A stretch of DNA of 64,000 nt from Desulforadius tongensis (GCF_016907915.1 NZ_JAFBCW010000010.1:25918-89917); one strand, 5' to 3'; positions 52,625-62,237 are shown, numbered from the stretch's first letter. Numbers and translations: made by a program. The notes: generated by a model not told the origin, from the sequence alone.

Positions 52625-54982
52625 ATGGAGGATAGAACTTACGCCAGACTGGAATTTGACAAAGTATGCCGGCGCTTGGCAGAGCATGCCGGTTCCCCGC
52701 TGGGCAGAGAACTGGCTCTGCAGCTTAAACCCAGCAGGGATATAGATACAGTGCTGGCCCGGCAGGCGGAAACCACCCAGGCCAGGGAACTGATGCGCTT
52801 TGAGCCGGGTGCTGAATTCGGCGGTTGGCATGACATACGCGGTGAAATAGAACGCCTGCAGCGCAATGCCCTGCTCACCGCCGAAGAATTGTTTGCCGTT
52901 GGTGAAACGCTGGCCGCTTCCCGGCGCATCAAAGGTTTTCTCACAGAGAGAAAGGACCGCTACCCGGCGCTGGCGGAAATTGCCCGGGGACTGGTGGATC
53001 TGCCGGAAATAGAAAGGGCTATCTTATCGGCCGTACTGCCCGGCGGGGAAATTGCAGACAATGCCACCCCGCAGCTGGCCCGCATTCGCCGCAGCATGAG
53101 CAGTGCCCAGGCCAGGGTTAAGGAACGGCTGAACAGCATCATCCGCTCACCGGAAAAGCAAAAATATTTACAAGAGCCCATTTACACCATCCGGGGCGAC
53201 CGTTATGTGGTGCCGGTAAAACAGGAGTACAAGGGACAAATACCGGGCATAGTGCACGACCAGTCGGCCAGCGGAGCCACACTGTTTATTGAACCCATGG
53301 GTGTGGTGGAGGCCAATAATGAGGTGCGCCGGTTGATGGCGGAAGAAAAGCAGGAAATCCAGCGCATATTAACGGATCTCAGCAGTATGGCCGCCGGGGT
53401 GGCCGAAGAACTGGGCTACTGCCTGCATTCCCTGGGCCACCTGGACTTCGTGCTGGCCAAAGCCCGTTACAGCCGCCGGCTGGATGCCTGGCAGCCGAAA
53501 ATAATAAAAGATACTAAAATAAATATTAAAAAGGCCCGCCACCCCTTATTGACCGGAAAGGTTGTGCCGGTGGACATACAGCTGGGGGAAGACTTTAATA
53601 CCCTGGTTATTACCGGGCCCAATACCGGGGGTAAAACGGTTACCTTAAAAACGGTGGGATTGATGGTACTGATGACCCAGGCCGGGCTGCACATTCCGGC
53701 GGAAGGCAGCTCAGAAATGGGAATTTTTAACCAGGTATTTGCCGATATCGGTGATGAGCAGAGTATTGAACAGTCCCTCAGTACCTTTTCCTCCCACATG
53801 AGCAGCATAATAAATATTATTAACCGGGCCGGTGCCGGCAGTTTGGTGCTGCTGGATGAGCTGGGGTCCGGAACCGATCCCACCGAAGGGGCGGCCCTGG
53901 CCCAGGCCATTCTGCACTACCTGCACAGCAATAACGTCTGCACCATTGCCACCACCCACTACAGTGAATTGAAGAATTTTGCCTATGCCCACAGGGGGGT
54001 GGAAAATGCCAGTGTGGAGTTTGACAGCGAAACACTGCAGCCCACATACAGGCTGCTGATTGGCAAACCGGGGCGCAGCAATGCCTTTGAAATTGCGGCC
54101 CGGCTGGGTTTACCGAAGGAACTGGTGGAAAAGGCCAGGGGGTATATGACTGAAGAGCAAATTCAGGTGGCGGACCTGATGGAACAGCTGGAACGTACCC
54201 AGCAGCAGGCGGAAGCCGAGCGCCGGCAGGCCCAAAAACTGCGCCAGGAAAGTGAAGAATTAAAGCAGCGGTACAAAAAGCTGGAACAGCAGCTGACCTC
54301 CCGCAAAGAAGATATATTGGAAAAGGCCCGGGAAGAAGCCCGCTCCATTATTAAAAAGGCCCGGGAAGAATCGGAAGCTGTTATCAAAGAATTAAGGGAA
54401 AAATTGGCCCGGCAGTCGGCCCGGGAACGGGAAGAGGCCATAAAAAAGGCCCGGGAGAATCTGTACAATTTGCAGGATAAAACCGTTAACAAAAGGATCA
54501 AAAAGGCCGCCCGGCAGCATCAGCCGCCCGCAAAATTACAACCGGGTGACGAGGTGTTTTTACCCCGGTACAATCAAAAGGGATATGTGCTGGAGATAGG
54601 AGATAACAATCAGGTGCTGGTGCAGGCGGGAATATTAAAAATCACGGTGCCTAGAGATGAACTGCAGCCGGTTAAAGAATCCAAGGGGGAAACCGGTAAA
54701 ACCCAGGTGGGCAGTTTAATTATGAATAAAGCCCGGGAAATTAAGAGCAGCCTGGATATGCGCGGCATGACGGCGGAAGAGGCGCTGCTGGCTATGGAAA
54801 AATACCTGGACGACGCCTATTTATCGGGACTGAAACAAGTTAACCTGATACATGGTAAGGGTACCGGGGCACTGAGGGCAGCGGTACAGCGGGAGCTGAA
54901 AGGTCACCCCAGGGTAAAAAAATACCGCCTGGGAGAAGCAGGCGAAGGCGGGGCAGGAGTAACGGTGGTGGAATTAAAGTGA
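52625..54982 (+). CDS. mutS2: Endonuclease MutS2
   Basis: This 785-residue protein has MutS core domains, Walker A GPNTGGKT at about residue 331, Walker B LVLLDELGSGTDPTEGAAL, a long coiled coil (about 515-640), a KOW-like segment (PGDEVFLPRYNQKGYVLEI) and a C-terminal Smr nuclease domain (LDMRGMTAEEALLAMEKYLD and HGKGTGALR). In Bacillus MutS2 rescues collided ribosomes and suppresses recombination. It lacks the mismatch-recognition domain I of MutS. It starts 10 bases after the U32 gene, so both share the polX transcript. Confidence 0.95.
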   Translation: MEDRTYARLEFDKVCRRLAEHAGSPLGRELALQLKPSRDIDTVLARQAETTQARELMRFEPGAEFGGWHDIRGEIERLQRNALLTAEELFAVGETLAASRRIKGFLTERKDRYPALAEIARGLVDLPEIERAILSAVLPGGEIADNATPQLARIRRSMSSAQARVKERLNSIIRSPEKQKYLQEPIYTIRGDRYVVPVKQEYKGQIPGIVHDQSASGATLFIEPMGVVEANNEVRRLMAEEKQEIQRILTDLSSMAAGVAEELGYCLHSLGHLDFVLAKARYSRRLDAWQPKIIKDTKINIKKARHPLLTGKVVPVDIQLGEDFNTLVITGPNTGGKTVTLKTVGLMVLMTQAGLHIPAEGSSEMGIFNQVFADIGDEQSIEQSLSTFSSHMSSIINIINRAGAGSLVLLDELGSGTDPTEGAALAQAILHYLHSNNVCTIATTHYSELKNFAYAHRGVENASVEFDSETLQPTYRLLIGKPGRSNAFEIAARLGLPKELVEKARGYMTEEQIQVADLMEQLERTQQQAEAERRQAQKLRQESEELKQRYKKLEQQLTSRKEDILEKAREEARSIIKKAREESEAVIKELREKLARQSAREREEAIKKARENLYNLQDKTVNKRIKKAARQHQPPAKLQPGDEVFLPRYNQKGYVLEIGDNNQVLVQAGILKITVPRDELQPVKESKGETGKTQVGSLIMNKAREIKSSLDMRGMTAEEALLAMEKYLDDAYLSGLKQVNLIHGKGTGALRAAVQRELKGHPRVKKYRLGEAGEGGAGVTVVELK

Positions 54983-54990
54983 GCACAGGG

Positions 54991-55022
54991 CAAAGAAACC
55001 TGCCGGGGAGCGGGTTTCTTTG
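54991..55022. terminator. Bidirectional terminator between mutS2 and the GGDEF gene
   Basis: CAAAGAAACC pairs with GGTTTCTTTG across TGCCGGGGAGC, and T/A-rich ends serve both directions. Convergent genes. Confidence 0.75.
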
Positions 55023-55042
55023 TTCTAATTGGCGGTTATAGT

Positions 55043-55873
55043 TTACAATTCCACTATTACCAGTGAATTCAGTGCTGATTTTGCTTTTGTCGAAGCCAGG
55101 CTGGCGGCATTGATAATATCGTAAACTGCAGAATCAATCTGCTGGTTGTTAAATATTTTTTTACTGGCTATGCCCACAGAAAAGCTGACCTTAATACCCC
55201 GGGGCCACTTTTGCTCAGGCATTATGGCGATTATTTTTTGAGCCAGGCTTACAGCGTCATCCAGCGGTTTTACACTGGCAATAACAAATTCATCCCCGCC
55301 GTAGCGGCAGAGATAAGAATCATTTTTTTCTACTATATCTTTTAGTATCCGGGCGGTTTGTTTTAATACTTCATCTCCCAGCACGTGGCCAAACTGTTTG
55401 TCAATATTTCCGAAATTATTGAGATCTAAAAAAATAATGGTAATTTGCGAGTGCTCTTGTAAAAGGTCTAATACTTTATAGCACAGGTATTCTCTCCGGT
55501 TGAGGCCCGTGAGGGGGTCAAAGTATTTATTTAACTCGGCCAGCAGTGTTCCTTTTGTAACTAATCCCACTAACCGGCCGTTTTCTATTATCGGCAGGCG
55601 TTCTATATCGTGTTCTTCCATCAGTTTTTTAGCCTGCCATATGGAATAGTAAGGAGAAACGGTTTTAACTTTTTTACTCATTGCATCGGCAACAAGCCGG
55701 TTGGGATGATTTTCCTTTATGTCCCGGGAGGTAATTATTCCCACCAGGTTATCTTTATGCAGCACCGGCAGCCCGTTAATTCTGTACCGCTGCATTAAAT
55801 CAGTTGCCTGTCTAACTGATTGATAAGGGTTCACAGTAATCAGATTGGTTTCCATGATGTCTTTAATGAGCAT
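55043..55873 (-). CDS. CBS-pair plus GGDEF diguanylate cyclase
   Basis: A 276-residue protein with two N-terminal CBS domains (LIKDIMETNLITVNPYQSVRQA and VADAMSKKVKTVSPYYSIWQA; positions about 1-110) that usually bind adenosyl ligands, and a GGDEF domain with FDPLTGLNRREY and intact active site YGGDEFVIA. It makes c-di-GMP from GTP under CBS control. No RxxD inhibitory site is seen in the usual place, so product inhibition may be missing. ATG 55873 is preferred over TTG 55885. It overlaps the stop region of the upstream gene. Confidence 0.85.
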   Translation of the reverse strand: MLIKDIMETNLITVNPYQSVRQATDLMQRYRINGLPVLHKDNLVGIITSRDIKENHPNRLVADAMSKKVKTVSPYYSIWQAKKLMEEHDIERLPIIENGRLVGLVTKGTLLAELNKYFDPLTGLNRREYLCYKVLDLLQEHSQITIIFLDLNNFGNIDKQFGHVLGDEVLKQTARILKDIVEKNDSYLCRYGGDEFVIASVKPLDDAVSLAQKIIAIMPEQKWPRGIKVSFSVGIASKKIFNNQQIDSAVYDIINAASLASTKAKSALNSLVIVEL

Positions 55874-55874
55874 T

Positions 55875-56225
55875 TTACAGGTCAACTCCCCTGGTCACTT
55901 GAATGGTAATGTTTACTTGGGCCCTTAACAATGTATTTTCAGAGGCTATCCGTTCTCCTTCGTCTAAAATTATAGATAACAGCTTTTCTTTAGGAATTAG
56001 CTTGGTGATGGATTTTTTCAGCACCACCGCTTCAAAAAAAATATGATCAATAAGAATTATTTCATACTGTTCCGGTGAAAGGGCGTCTATCATTTGGCGT
56101 ACCGCTTCCGGACCGATGGGGGCTTTTTTTCCTACCAATAGTATATCTTGTATGGGAGGAACTTCAAACTCGGATAACTGAATATTAATTTCCGCCTTGC
56201 GGGATGGGTGGATCGATTTATCCAA
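55875..56225 (-). CDS. Hypothetical protein upstream of CBS-GGDEF
   Basis: A 116-residue protein starting at TTG 56225, with no membrane segment or recognised domain. The sequence contains PPIQDILLVGKKAPIGPEAVRQMIDAL and a hydrophobic patch YEIILIDHIFFEAVVLKK. Its stop lies 2 bases before the CBS-GGDEF ATG, so it is translated with it and may modulate the cyclase. It is preceded by a sigma-H-like promoter (56296-56327). Function unknown. Confidence 0.6.
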   Translation of the reverse strand: MDKSIHPSRKAEINIQLSEFEVPPIQDILLVGKKAPIGPEAVRQMIDALSPEQYEIILIDHIFFEAVVLKKSITKLIPKEKLLSIILDEGERIASENTLLRAQVNITIQVTRGVDL

Positions 56226-56487
56226 TACTGATCACCTTACTTCTTTTATCTATAAGTAAACTTATTTTTTTACAAAAAGCAGGACTTTTATCCTAGATAT
56301 TTCTATAAAATAGTCCCAAATCCTGCTAAATTTCTTCTTTTTAGGTGAAATTTAGTATTTTATATCTAATGCAGATTATAAAACATGTCTGTATATTAAT
56401 GTTATATATAATCGTAAGTGTAGGCCAATTCTTTATCGCTAAAAATGATTACTATTATTTTGCTCCCAATAGCGGTAAAATATAAAA
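56226..56487. other. Intergenic region between the GGDEF operon and the fdh operon
   Basis: AT-rich, without ORFs. It contains the promoter at 56296-56327 (minus strand) and an inverted repeat AGCAGGA/TCCTGCT (56278-56284 and 56321-56327). Nothing else was recognised between 56330 and 56487. Confidence 0.4.
56296..56327 (-). promoter_or_regulatory. Sigma-H-like promoter of the CBS-GGDEF operon
   Basis: On the minus strand GCAGGATTT is followed after 11 bases by ATAGAAAT; AGGA and GAAA are separated by 17 bases, the same geometry as the two sites before pdxS. Transcript start would be about 65 bases before the TTG of the first gene. Confidence 0.5.
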
Positions 56488-56521
56488 CAAGTCCCCAGCT
56501 TGAAAAGCAGCTGGGGACTTG
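56488..56521 (-). terminator. Intrinsic terminator of the fdh operon
   Basis: CAAGTCCCCAGCT pairs perfectly with AGCTGGGGACTTG; read on the minus strand it is followed by TTTTATATTTTA. Confidence 0.85.
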
Positions 56522-56527
56522 TTTGTG

Positions 56528-59218
56528 CTACAGCAGTTCTAACCTGACGGAGCATACCTTCAGCTCCGGTATCTTGGCAATAGGGTCTTGGGCGGGATTG
56601 GTTAAATTGTTAATGGGCACCTCCGGGAAATGGAAGGATGTGAACACCATGCCCGGGGGGATTGTATCGGTAATGCGCACCACCAATTCCACTTCTCCCC
56701 GGCGGGAAATCACCCGTACCCGGCAGCCCGGTGTTAATTTCCATTTCCGCGCGTCAATGGGGTTAACATCCAGGTACTCCCCCGGGTAATACTTTTCCAG
56801 TGCCCCGGTTCTAAGGGTCATGGTGCCGGTATGGTAGTGGTAAAGGCGCCTGCCGGTACACAGCAGCAGCGGGTACTCCTGATCCGGCAGTTCCTGCGGC
56901 GGTATATATTCTGCCCGGTGAAACTTACCCCGGCCGCGTACAAATTTTTCTTTATGCAGTACCGGTGTACCGGGGTGATCTTTGTTGGGACAGGGCCACT
57001 GCAGGCTTCCTTTTTCCAAACGGGCATGGGAAATGCCGCCGTAAGAAGGGGTAAGGCTTGCTATTTCATCCATTATTTCTGCCGGGGATTGATAGTTCAT
57101 GGTGTAACCCATGGCACCGGCCAGCAGGCAGATAATTTCCCAGTCTGCCCTGGCCCTGCCCATGGGTGCAATGGCTTTACGCACCTTCTGTACCCGGCGT
57201 TCGGTATTGGTAAAAGTTCCCTCTTTTTCGGCGAAACTGGCCGCCGGCAGCACCACATCGGCTAACCGGGCTGTTTCGGTAAGGAAAATATCCTGCACCA
57301 CTAAAAAATCTAACTTTTGTAAAGCTTCTTTAACATCACCGGCATTGGCATCGGACAATACCGGGTTTTCCCCCACGATATACATGGCCTTGATGCAGCC
57401 CTTTTGGGTCCCGGCCATCATTTCACCCACTGTGAGGCCGGCAGAGGCGGGAAGGGTGTCAACTTTCCAAGCCCGGGCAAATTTGGCTCGAACTTCGTCA
57501 GATGTTACCTTTTGATATCCGGTAAGTACGTCGGGCAGCGCCCCCATATCGCAGGCCCCCTGCACGTTGTTCTGACCCCGCAGGGGGTTAACGCCGCTGT
57601 GTTTTTTTCCCACCTGCCCGCAGAGCATGGCCAGGTTGGCCACCGCGTGTACATTGGCAGTTCCGCTGATATGCTGGGTTAATCCCATGGTGTACAGGAT
57701 GGCTGCATTTTCAGCCCCGGCATATTCCCGGGCCAGTTTGTAGATGACATCGGCCGGTATTCCCGTTACCCGCTCCACATACTGCGGTGTATATCCAGAC
57801 ACCCACTGCCGGAAAGAAGCAAAATCTTCGGTGCGGTGGGCTACAAAATCTTTATCCCACAGTTCTTCCGCGATGATGACGTTGGCCAGCCCGTTTAACA
57901 GGGCGCAGTCGGTGCCCGGATTAAGCTGCAGGTGATAATCTGCCAGTTCCGCCAGCTTGGTAACCCGGGGGTCTATCACCGCCAGCTTAGCACCCTGCCT
58001 GACGGCCTTCTTTACCTGTAAAGCAATTACCGGGTGAGTTTCAGTGGTGTTGGTACCGATGGCCAGAATAAAATCTGCCCCGGCAATTTCATCAATACTG
58101 TTGGTCATAGCCCCGCTGCCAAATGATGCCGCCAGACCGGCGACGGTGGGGGCGTGTCAGAGCCGGGCGCAGTGGTCGATGTTGTTGGTACCCAGCACCG
58201 CCCTGGTGAATTTCTGCAGCAGGTAATTTTCTTCATTGGTGCAGCGGGCGGAACTCAATACCGCCAGCGCATCGGGCCCGTGATCATTTTTTATGCCGGT
58301 CAGCTTTTCCGCCACCAAGCTGATGGTTTCTTCCCAGGATGCTTCCACAAACCGGCCGTTCTTTTTAATCAACGGGGTGGTAAGCCTATCCGGATGGTGA
58401 ATAAAGCCGTAGCCAAAGCGGCCCTTTACACACAGGGCCGGGCCGTTAACTTCACCGTCACAGGAAGTAACGCCCACCACCCGGCCATCCTTAACGTTGA
58501 GTTCTATACTGCATCCGGTGCCGCAGTAAGGGCAGATGGTTTTAACTTTTTTTACTTCCCAGGTACGGGCACTGCTGCGCAGGCCTTTTTCCTGCAGTGC
58601 TCCCACCGGGCATACCGCCGCACAGTTGCCGCAAAAAACACATTCCGATTTGCTTAAGGGCAGGTCCATGGCGGTGCTGATTTTGGTATTAAAACCCCGG
58701 TGGGCAAAGTCTATCACACCATCTCCCTGAATTTCGGCGCACATGCGCACGCAGCGGCCGCAGAGAATGCACTTGTTCATATCCCGGATAATAAAGGGGT
58801 TATCATCTTCGATTTTGTAGGCATGGCGTTCCCCGGAGAAACCTGCACCGGGCACGTTGTACCTAAAGGCATAATCCTGCAGGCGGCAGTCCCCGTTTTG
58901 GCCGCAGGTAAGGCAGTCCTGGGGGTGATTGGCCAGCAGCAGTTCCAGTATAGTCCGGCGGCTTTCCACCACCGCCGCGGATTCTGTTTCTACTTCCATC
59001 CCATCCTGGGCGCCGGTCATGCAGGCGGGGACCAGTTTTTTTCTTCCCTTGAAAGTAACTTCTACCACGCAGATGCGGCAGGAAGCAACGGCTGTTAATT
59101 GGGGGTGGTGACATAACGTGGGAATAAACACCCCTAACTTTTCCGCTGCCTTCAAAATGGTGCTGCCGGCGGGAACGGTAACCTGCTGCCCGTTTATAGT
59201 TAACGTGATGGTAGACAA
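56528..59218 (-). CDS. fdhA: Selenocysteine formate dehydrogenase, catalytic subunit
   Basis: One gene of 896 residues interrupted by an in-frame TGA (58159-58157) at codon 354. The flanking sequence DHCARL-U-HAPTVAGL is the formate dehydrogenase active site, with U as the Mo/W ligand. N-terminal: a NuoG-like 2Fe-2S region, an x3CCx2C-type 4Fe-4S segment (HPQDCLTCGQNGDC), two ferredoxin clusters (CILCGRCVRMC, CVFCGNCAAVC) and the Fdh 4Fe-4S CPYCGTGC. C-terminal half binds bis-pterin. TTG 59218 follows AAGGAG. It works with the NuoF/NuoE-like proteins encoded upstream to couple formate to NAD(P), perhaps with ferredoxin by bifurcation. Confidence 0.95.
58128..58159 (-). promoter_or_regulatory. 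SECIS hairpin for UGA decoding in fdhA
   Basis: After the UGA come 18 bases, then GGUCU (58138-58134), capped on a perfect 6-bp stem GUCGCC/GGCGGC with one G-U (58144-58139 and 58133-58128). E. coli fdhF has the same GGUCU loop, also 18 bases after its UGA. This would recruit SelB with Sec-tRNA. Confidence 0.88.
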
Positions 59219-59243
59219 ATTTGCTCACGCTCCTTAAAAGCAG

Positions 59244-61046
59244 TTATTTTTTTACTACCGCGCCGAATTTGCATTTCTGCAGGCAGCTGCCGCACTTAAT
59301 GCAAAGGCCGGCGTCTATTGCATGGGGCTGTTTCTTTTCCCCGCTTATAGCTCCGGCCGGGCATGCTCTGGCACAGGCGCCGCAGCCGGTGCACTTTGCG
59401 GCATCAATGGTATACACCAGCAAATTGGAGCATACCCCCGCCGGACAGCGTTTGTCGTTAATGTGAGCTTCATATTCGCTGCGGAAGTATTTTAAAGTGC
59501 TTAACACCGGGTTAGGGGCGCTTTTTCCCAGGCCGCACAGTGAAGTGGAGCTGATGACCCTGCTCAGCCGTTCCAGATCGTCGATATCTTTGGGCGTACC
59601 TTTTCCCTCGCAAATGCGGGTTAAAATTTCCAGCATCCGCTTGGTGCCCTCCCGGCAGGGAGTGCATTTGCCGCAGGATTCCTGCTGGGTAAATTTTAAG
59701 AAAAAGCGGGCCAGGTCTACCATGCAGGTGGTTTCATCCAAGACCACTAAACCACCGGATCCCATCATTGCTCCCACTTCGTCCAGCGAATCATAGTCCA
59801 CCGGCAGGTCAAGATAATCTGCCGGTATACAACCGCCGGAGGGTCCACCGGCCTGGACGGCCTTGAACTTTTTATTATTCTGGATGCCGCCGCCGATGTC
59901 GAATATAATCCGGCGCAGGGTGACACCCATCGGTACTTCCACCAGACCGGTGTTAACTACTTTACCGGTTAATGAAAAAATTTTGGTGCCCGTACTTTTT
60001 TCTGTGCCGATGGAAGAGTACCAGCGGCTTCCCTTGTTAATAATCACCGGTATGTTGGCAAAGGTTTCCACATTATTTAAAGTGGTGGGTTTTCCCCACA
60101 GTCCTTTCTCGGTGGAGCGGGCCGTTTTAAACCTGGGCATACCCCGGCTGCCTTCAATGGAAGCCATCAAGGCAGTACCTTCGCCGCATACAAAGGCCCC
60201 TGCACCGGCCTTGATTTTGATGTGGAAGTTAAAACCGGAATTTAAAATATTGTCACCTAACAGGCCGTATTCCTCAGCCTGGGCAATGGCAATTTTAAGC
60301 CGTTTAATGGCCAGGGGATATTCAGCCCGCACGTAGATATATCCCTCATGGGAACCGGTGGCAAAGCCGCAGATAGCCATACCCTCCAGCACCGAGTGAG
60401 GATCTCCCTCCAGCACACTGCGATCCATAAAAGCACCGGGGTCACCCTCATCGGCGTTGCAGATAACGTATCTTTTATCCTTAATCTTGGCGCTTAAAGC
60501 TCCCTGCCATTTGATGCCGGTGGGGAAACCGGCCCCACCACGGCCCCGGAGACCGGAATTTTTAACCTCATCCACCACCTCTTGGGGGGTCATGGTTGAT
60601 AACACCTTTTTTAAAGCTTTGTAACCGCCCTGGTCCAGGTAATCTTCAATGTTTTCGGGATTTATACAGCCGCACTTTTCCAGCACCAGTTTTTGCTGCC
60701 GGGAATAAAAGGGAATTTGATCGTAGGTAACAACTGGTTTTCCGCTGGTGGGATCAACGTACAAAAGCCGCTCCACCGGCCGGTTGGTTTCCAGTGCTTC
60801 CAGAATGTCCGGCACATCTGCTTCCGTTACCCTGGTGTAAAAAATTTTTTCCGGTTCAACGGTTACAATGGGTCCCTGCTGGCAAAAGCCGTGACAGCCC
60901 ACCGGCCGCACCAGCACTTTGCCGGCAAGTCCTTTTTCCGCCGCTGCAGCCTGCAGCCCGGCCAGCACCTTTCCGGAACCGGAGGAAGTACACCCACCGG
61001 AGCAGACACAGATTATCTTTTTATATTTACCAGCAAGGTTTTTCAT
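59244..61046 (-). CDS. NADH-quinone oxidoreductase NuoF-like subunit (HndC type) with ferredoxin domain
   Basis: A 600-residue protein: N-terminal thioredoxin-like 2Fe-2S domain (VCSGGCTSSGSGKV, CHGFCQQGP), a NuoF flavoprotein core with GLRGRGGAGFPTGIKW (FMN) and NADEGDPGAFMDRS, the 4Fe-4S motif CGKCTPCREGTKRM, and C-terminal ferredoxin clusters CTGCGACARAC and CIKCGSCLQKC. It oxidises or reduces NAD(P)H and passes electrons to FdhA. The usual GEETAL reads GEGTAL. It starts 15 bases after the NuoE-like gene and precedes fdhA by 25 bases, one operon. Resembles HndC of NADP-reducing hydrogenase. Confidence 0.92.
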   Translation of the reverse strand: MKNLAGKYKKIICVCSGGCTSSGSGKVLAGLQAAAAEKGLAGKVLVRPVGCHGFCQQGPIVTVEPEKIFYTRVTEADVPDILEALETNRPVERLLYVDPTSGKPVVTYDQIPFYSRQQKLVLEKCGCINPENIEDYLDQGGYKALKKVLSTMTPQEVVDEVKNSGLRGRGGAGFPTGIKWQGALSAKIKDKRYVICNADEGDPGAFMDRSVLEGDPHSVLEGMAICGFATGSHEGYIYVRAEYPLAIKRLKIAIAQAEEYGLLGDNILNSGFNFHIKIKAGAGAFVCGEGTALMASIEGSRGMPRFKTARSTEKGLWGKPTTLNNVETFANIPVIINKGSRWYSSIGTEKSTGTKIFSLTGKVVNTGLVEVPMGVTLRRIIFDIGGGIQNNKKFKAVQAGGPSGGCIPADYLDLPVDYDSLDEVGAMMGSGGLVVLDETTCMVDLARFFLKFTQQESCGKCTPCREGTKRMLEILTRICEGKGTPKDIDDLERLSRVISSTSLCGLGKSAPNPVLSTLKYFRSEYEAHINDKRCPAGVCSNLLVYTIDAAKCTGCGACARACPAGAISGEKKQPHAIDAGLCIKCGSCLQKCKFGAVVKK

Positions 61047-61060
61047 AACTATCTTCCTTC

Positions 61061-61549
61061 CTATTTGTACTGTTTAAGTACCTGCAGAGTTTCCGCCGGG
61101 GTGAGGCGGCCGTAAGTATCGTTGTTAACCATCATGGCCGGTGCCAGGCCGCAGGCCCCCAGGCAGGCCACCGTTTCCAAAGTGTAGCGCAGATCGGCGG
61201 TGGTTTCCCCGCTTTTAATTCCCAGGCTTTCCTGTATACTCTGCAAAATACCGCCGGCCCCTTTTACGTGACAGGCTGTACCGGTACAAACCCGGATGAC
61301 ATTCCGCCCCCGGGGCTGGAGATGAAACTGGGCATAAAAGGTGGCCACCCCGTAAACTTTGCTGAAGGGAATTTTCAGTTCTTTGGATAAATACTGCATA
61401 ACCTCCCCGGGCAGGTAGCCGTATATTTCCTGGGCTTCCTGCAGCAGGGGAATTAAAGCACCTTTAGTGTTTTGATACTTGCTTAATGCCCGTTGTAAAG
61501 CCTTTTGCCTGTCATCAACGGCGTTGTTTTGGCAGCAGCAGGTGGGCAA
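61061..61549 (-). CDS. NuoE-like [2Fe-2S] subunit (HndA type)
   Basis: This 162-residue thioredoxin-like ferredoxin has LSKYQNTKGALIPLLQEAQEIYGYLPGEVMQYL and the 2Fe-2S ligands CTGTACHVKG and CLGACGLAPAMM. NuoE/HndA pairs with NuoF/HndC in complex I, NAD-reducing and bifurcating enzymes. TTG 61549 follows GAGGTGA. An N-terminal CCC at residues 4-6 is unusual; these cysteines could be extra or part of misannotated N-terminus. First gene of the fdh operon. Confidence 0.92.
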   Translation of the reverse strand: MPTCCCQNNAVDDRQKALQRALSKYQNTKGALIPLLQEAQEIYGYLPGEVMQYLSKELKIPFSKVYGVATFYAQFHLQPRGRNVIRVCTGTACHVKGAGGILQSIQESLGIKSGETTADLRYTLETVACLGACGLAPAMMVNNDTYGRLTPAETLQVLKQYK

Positions 61550-61593
61550 GTTACTTCACCTCGCATTTTCAAGATCGGTTTGGTTGACAGGGT

Positions 61594-61622
61594 TTAATAC
61601 AGTACCCGGTACATAATTTCAA
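61594..61622 (-). promoter_or_regulatory. Possible fdh operon promoter with palindromic spacer
   Basis: On the minus strand TTGAAA (61622-61617), 17 bases, TATTAA (61599-61594). The spacer contains the palindrome GTACCCGGTAC (61601-61612 region), which could be an operator. Confidence 0.45.
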
Positions 61623-61659
61623 CGTTTACAACCGGTTACCTTTTCTGAATTTTAATATT

Positions 61660-61692
61660 ACGACCCGCCGTACGGGTAACGCGGCGGGTCGT
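61660..61692 (-). terminator. Terminator downstream of the phosphodiesterase gene
   Basis: ACGACCCGCCG pairs with CGGCGGGTCGT (61682-61692); minus strand continuation is TAATATTAAAA. It lies 3 bases past the stop. Confidence 0.6.
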
Positions 61693-61694
61693 AG

Positions 61695-62237
61695 TTATAA
61701 AGCCAGCTCCTTGATAACTTCATTATTGCTTATATCAATAAGCCGGACAGCTCTTTCATCTATAACGGCTGCTGAATGGATGCCGTCCTTGGGCAGGGAA
61801 ATACTGCCGGGGTTTAAAACGATTAAATCTTCATCCCGGTAGAGTTCCTTGATATGGGTGTGACCGTAAATGAACAAATGGGCCCCAAAACCTTTGGCCA
61901 TTTTTACCAGCACACTTTTTTCTTTTTCATACCCGTGACAGAGAAATATTTTTAAGCGGCCCAGTTGAGTAAACACATAAGGACTTTGAATGGGGTGATC
62001 AATGACCATTTGATCCACATCAGCGTCGCAGTTGCCCCGGGTAAAGATAATGTTGTTTAGACTGTTAATTCTTTGCGCCAATTCTTTGGGGTTATAGCCC
62101 TCGGGAAGGGGGTTCCTGGGCCCGTGATACAAAACATCACCCCCGTGAATTATGTAGTGGCAGCTTCCTAAAGATTCCAGCGCTTGATCAAAATACTTTA
62201 AACTGCCATGGGTATCGCTAAGTACACCGATCTTCAT
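61695..62237 (-). CDS. YfcE-like metallophosphoesterase
   Basis: This 180-residue protein has all calcineurin-like motifs: LSDTHGS at residues 6-12, HGGDVLYHG, TRGNCDAD, CHGYEKEKS and YGHTHIKELY. It matches the YfcE/MJ0936 family of small phosphodiesterases acting on artificial substrates such as bis-pNPP; the physiological substrate is unknown. The start ATG is at 62237. It is monocistronic, ending in a hairpin at 61660. Confidence 0.9.
   Translation of the reverse strand: MKIGVLSDTHGSLKYFDQALESLGSCHYIIHGGDVLYHGPRNPLPEGYNPKELAQRINSLNNIIFTRGNCDADVDQMVIDHPIQSPYVFTQLGRLKIFLCHGYEKEKSVLVKMAKGFGAHLFIYGHTHIKELYRDEDLIVLNPGSISLPKDGIHSAAVIDERAVRLIDISNNEVIKELAL

Noticed and set aside
58863..59228. Separate short gene overlapping the fdhA 5' end
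   Set aside because: It has a GTG close to AAGGAG but its translation is a frame shadow; the fdhA frame carries clear motifs.
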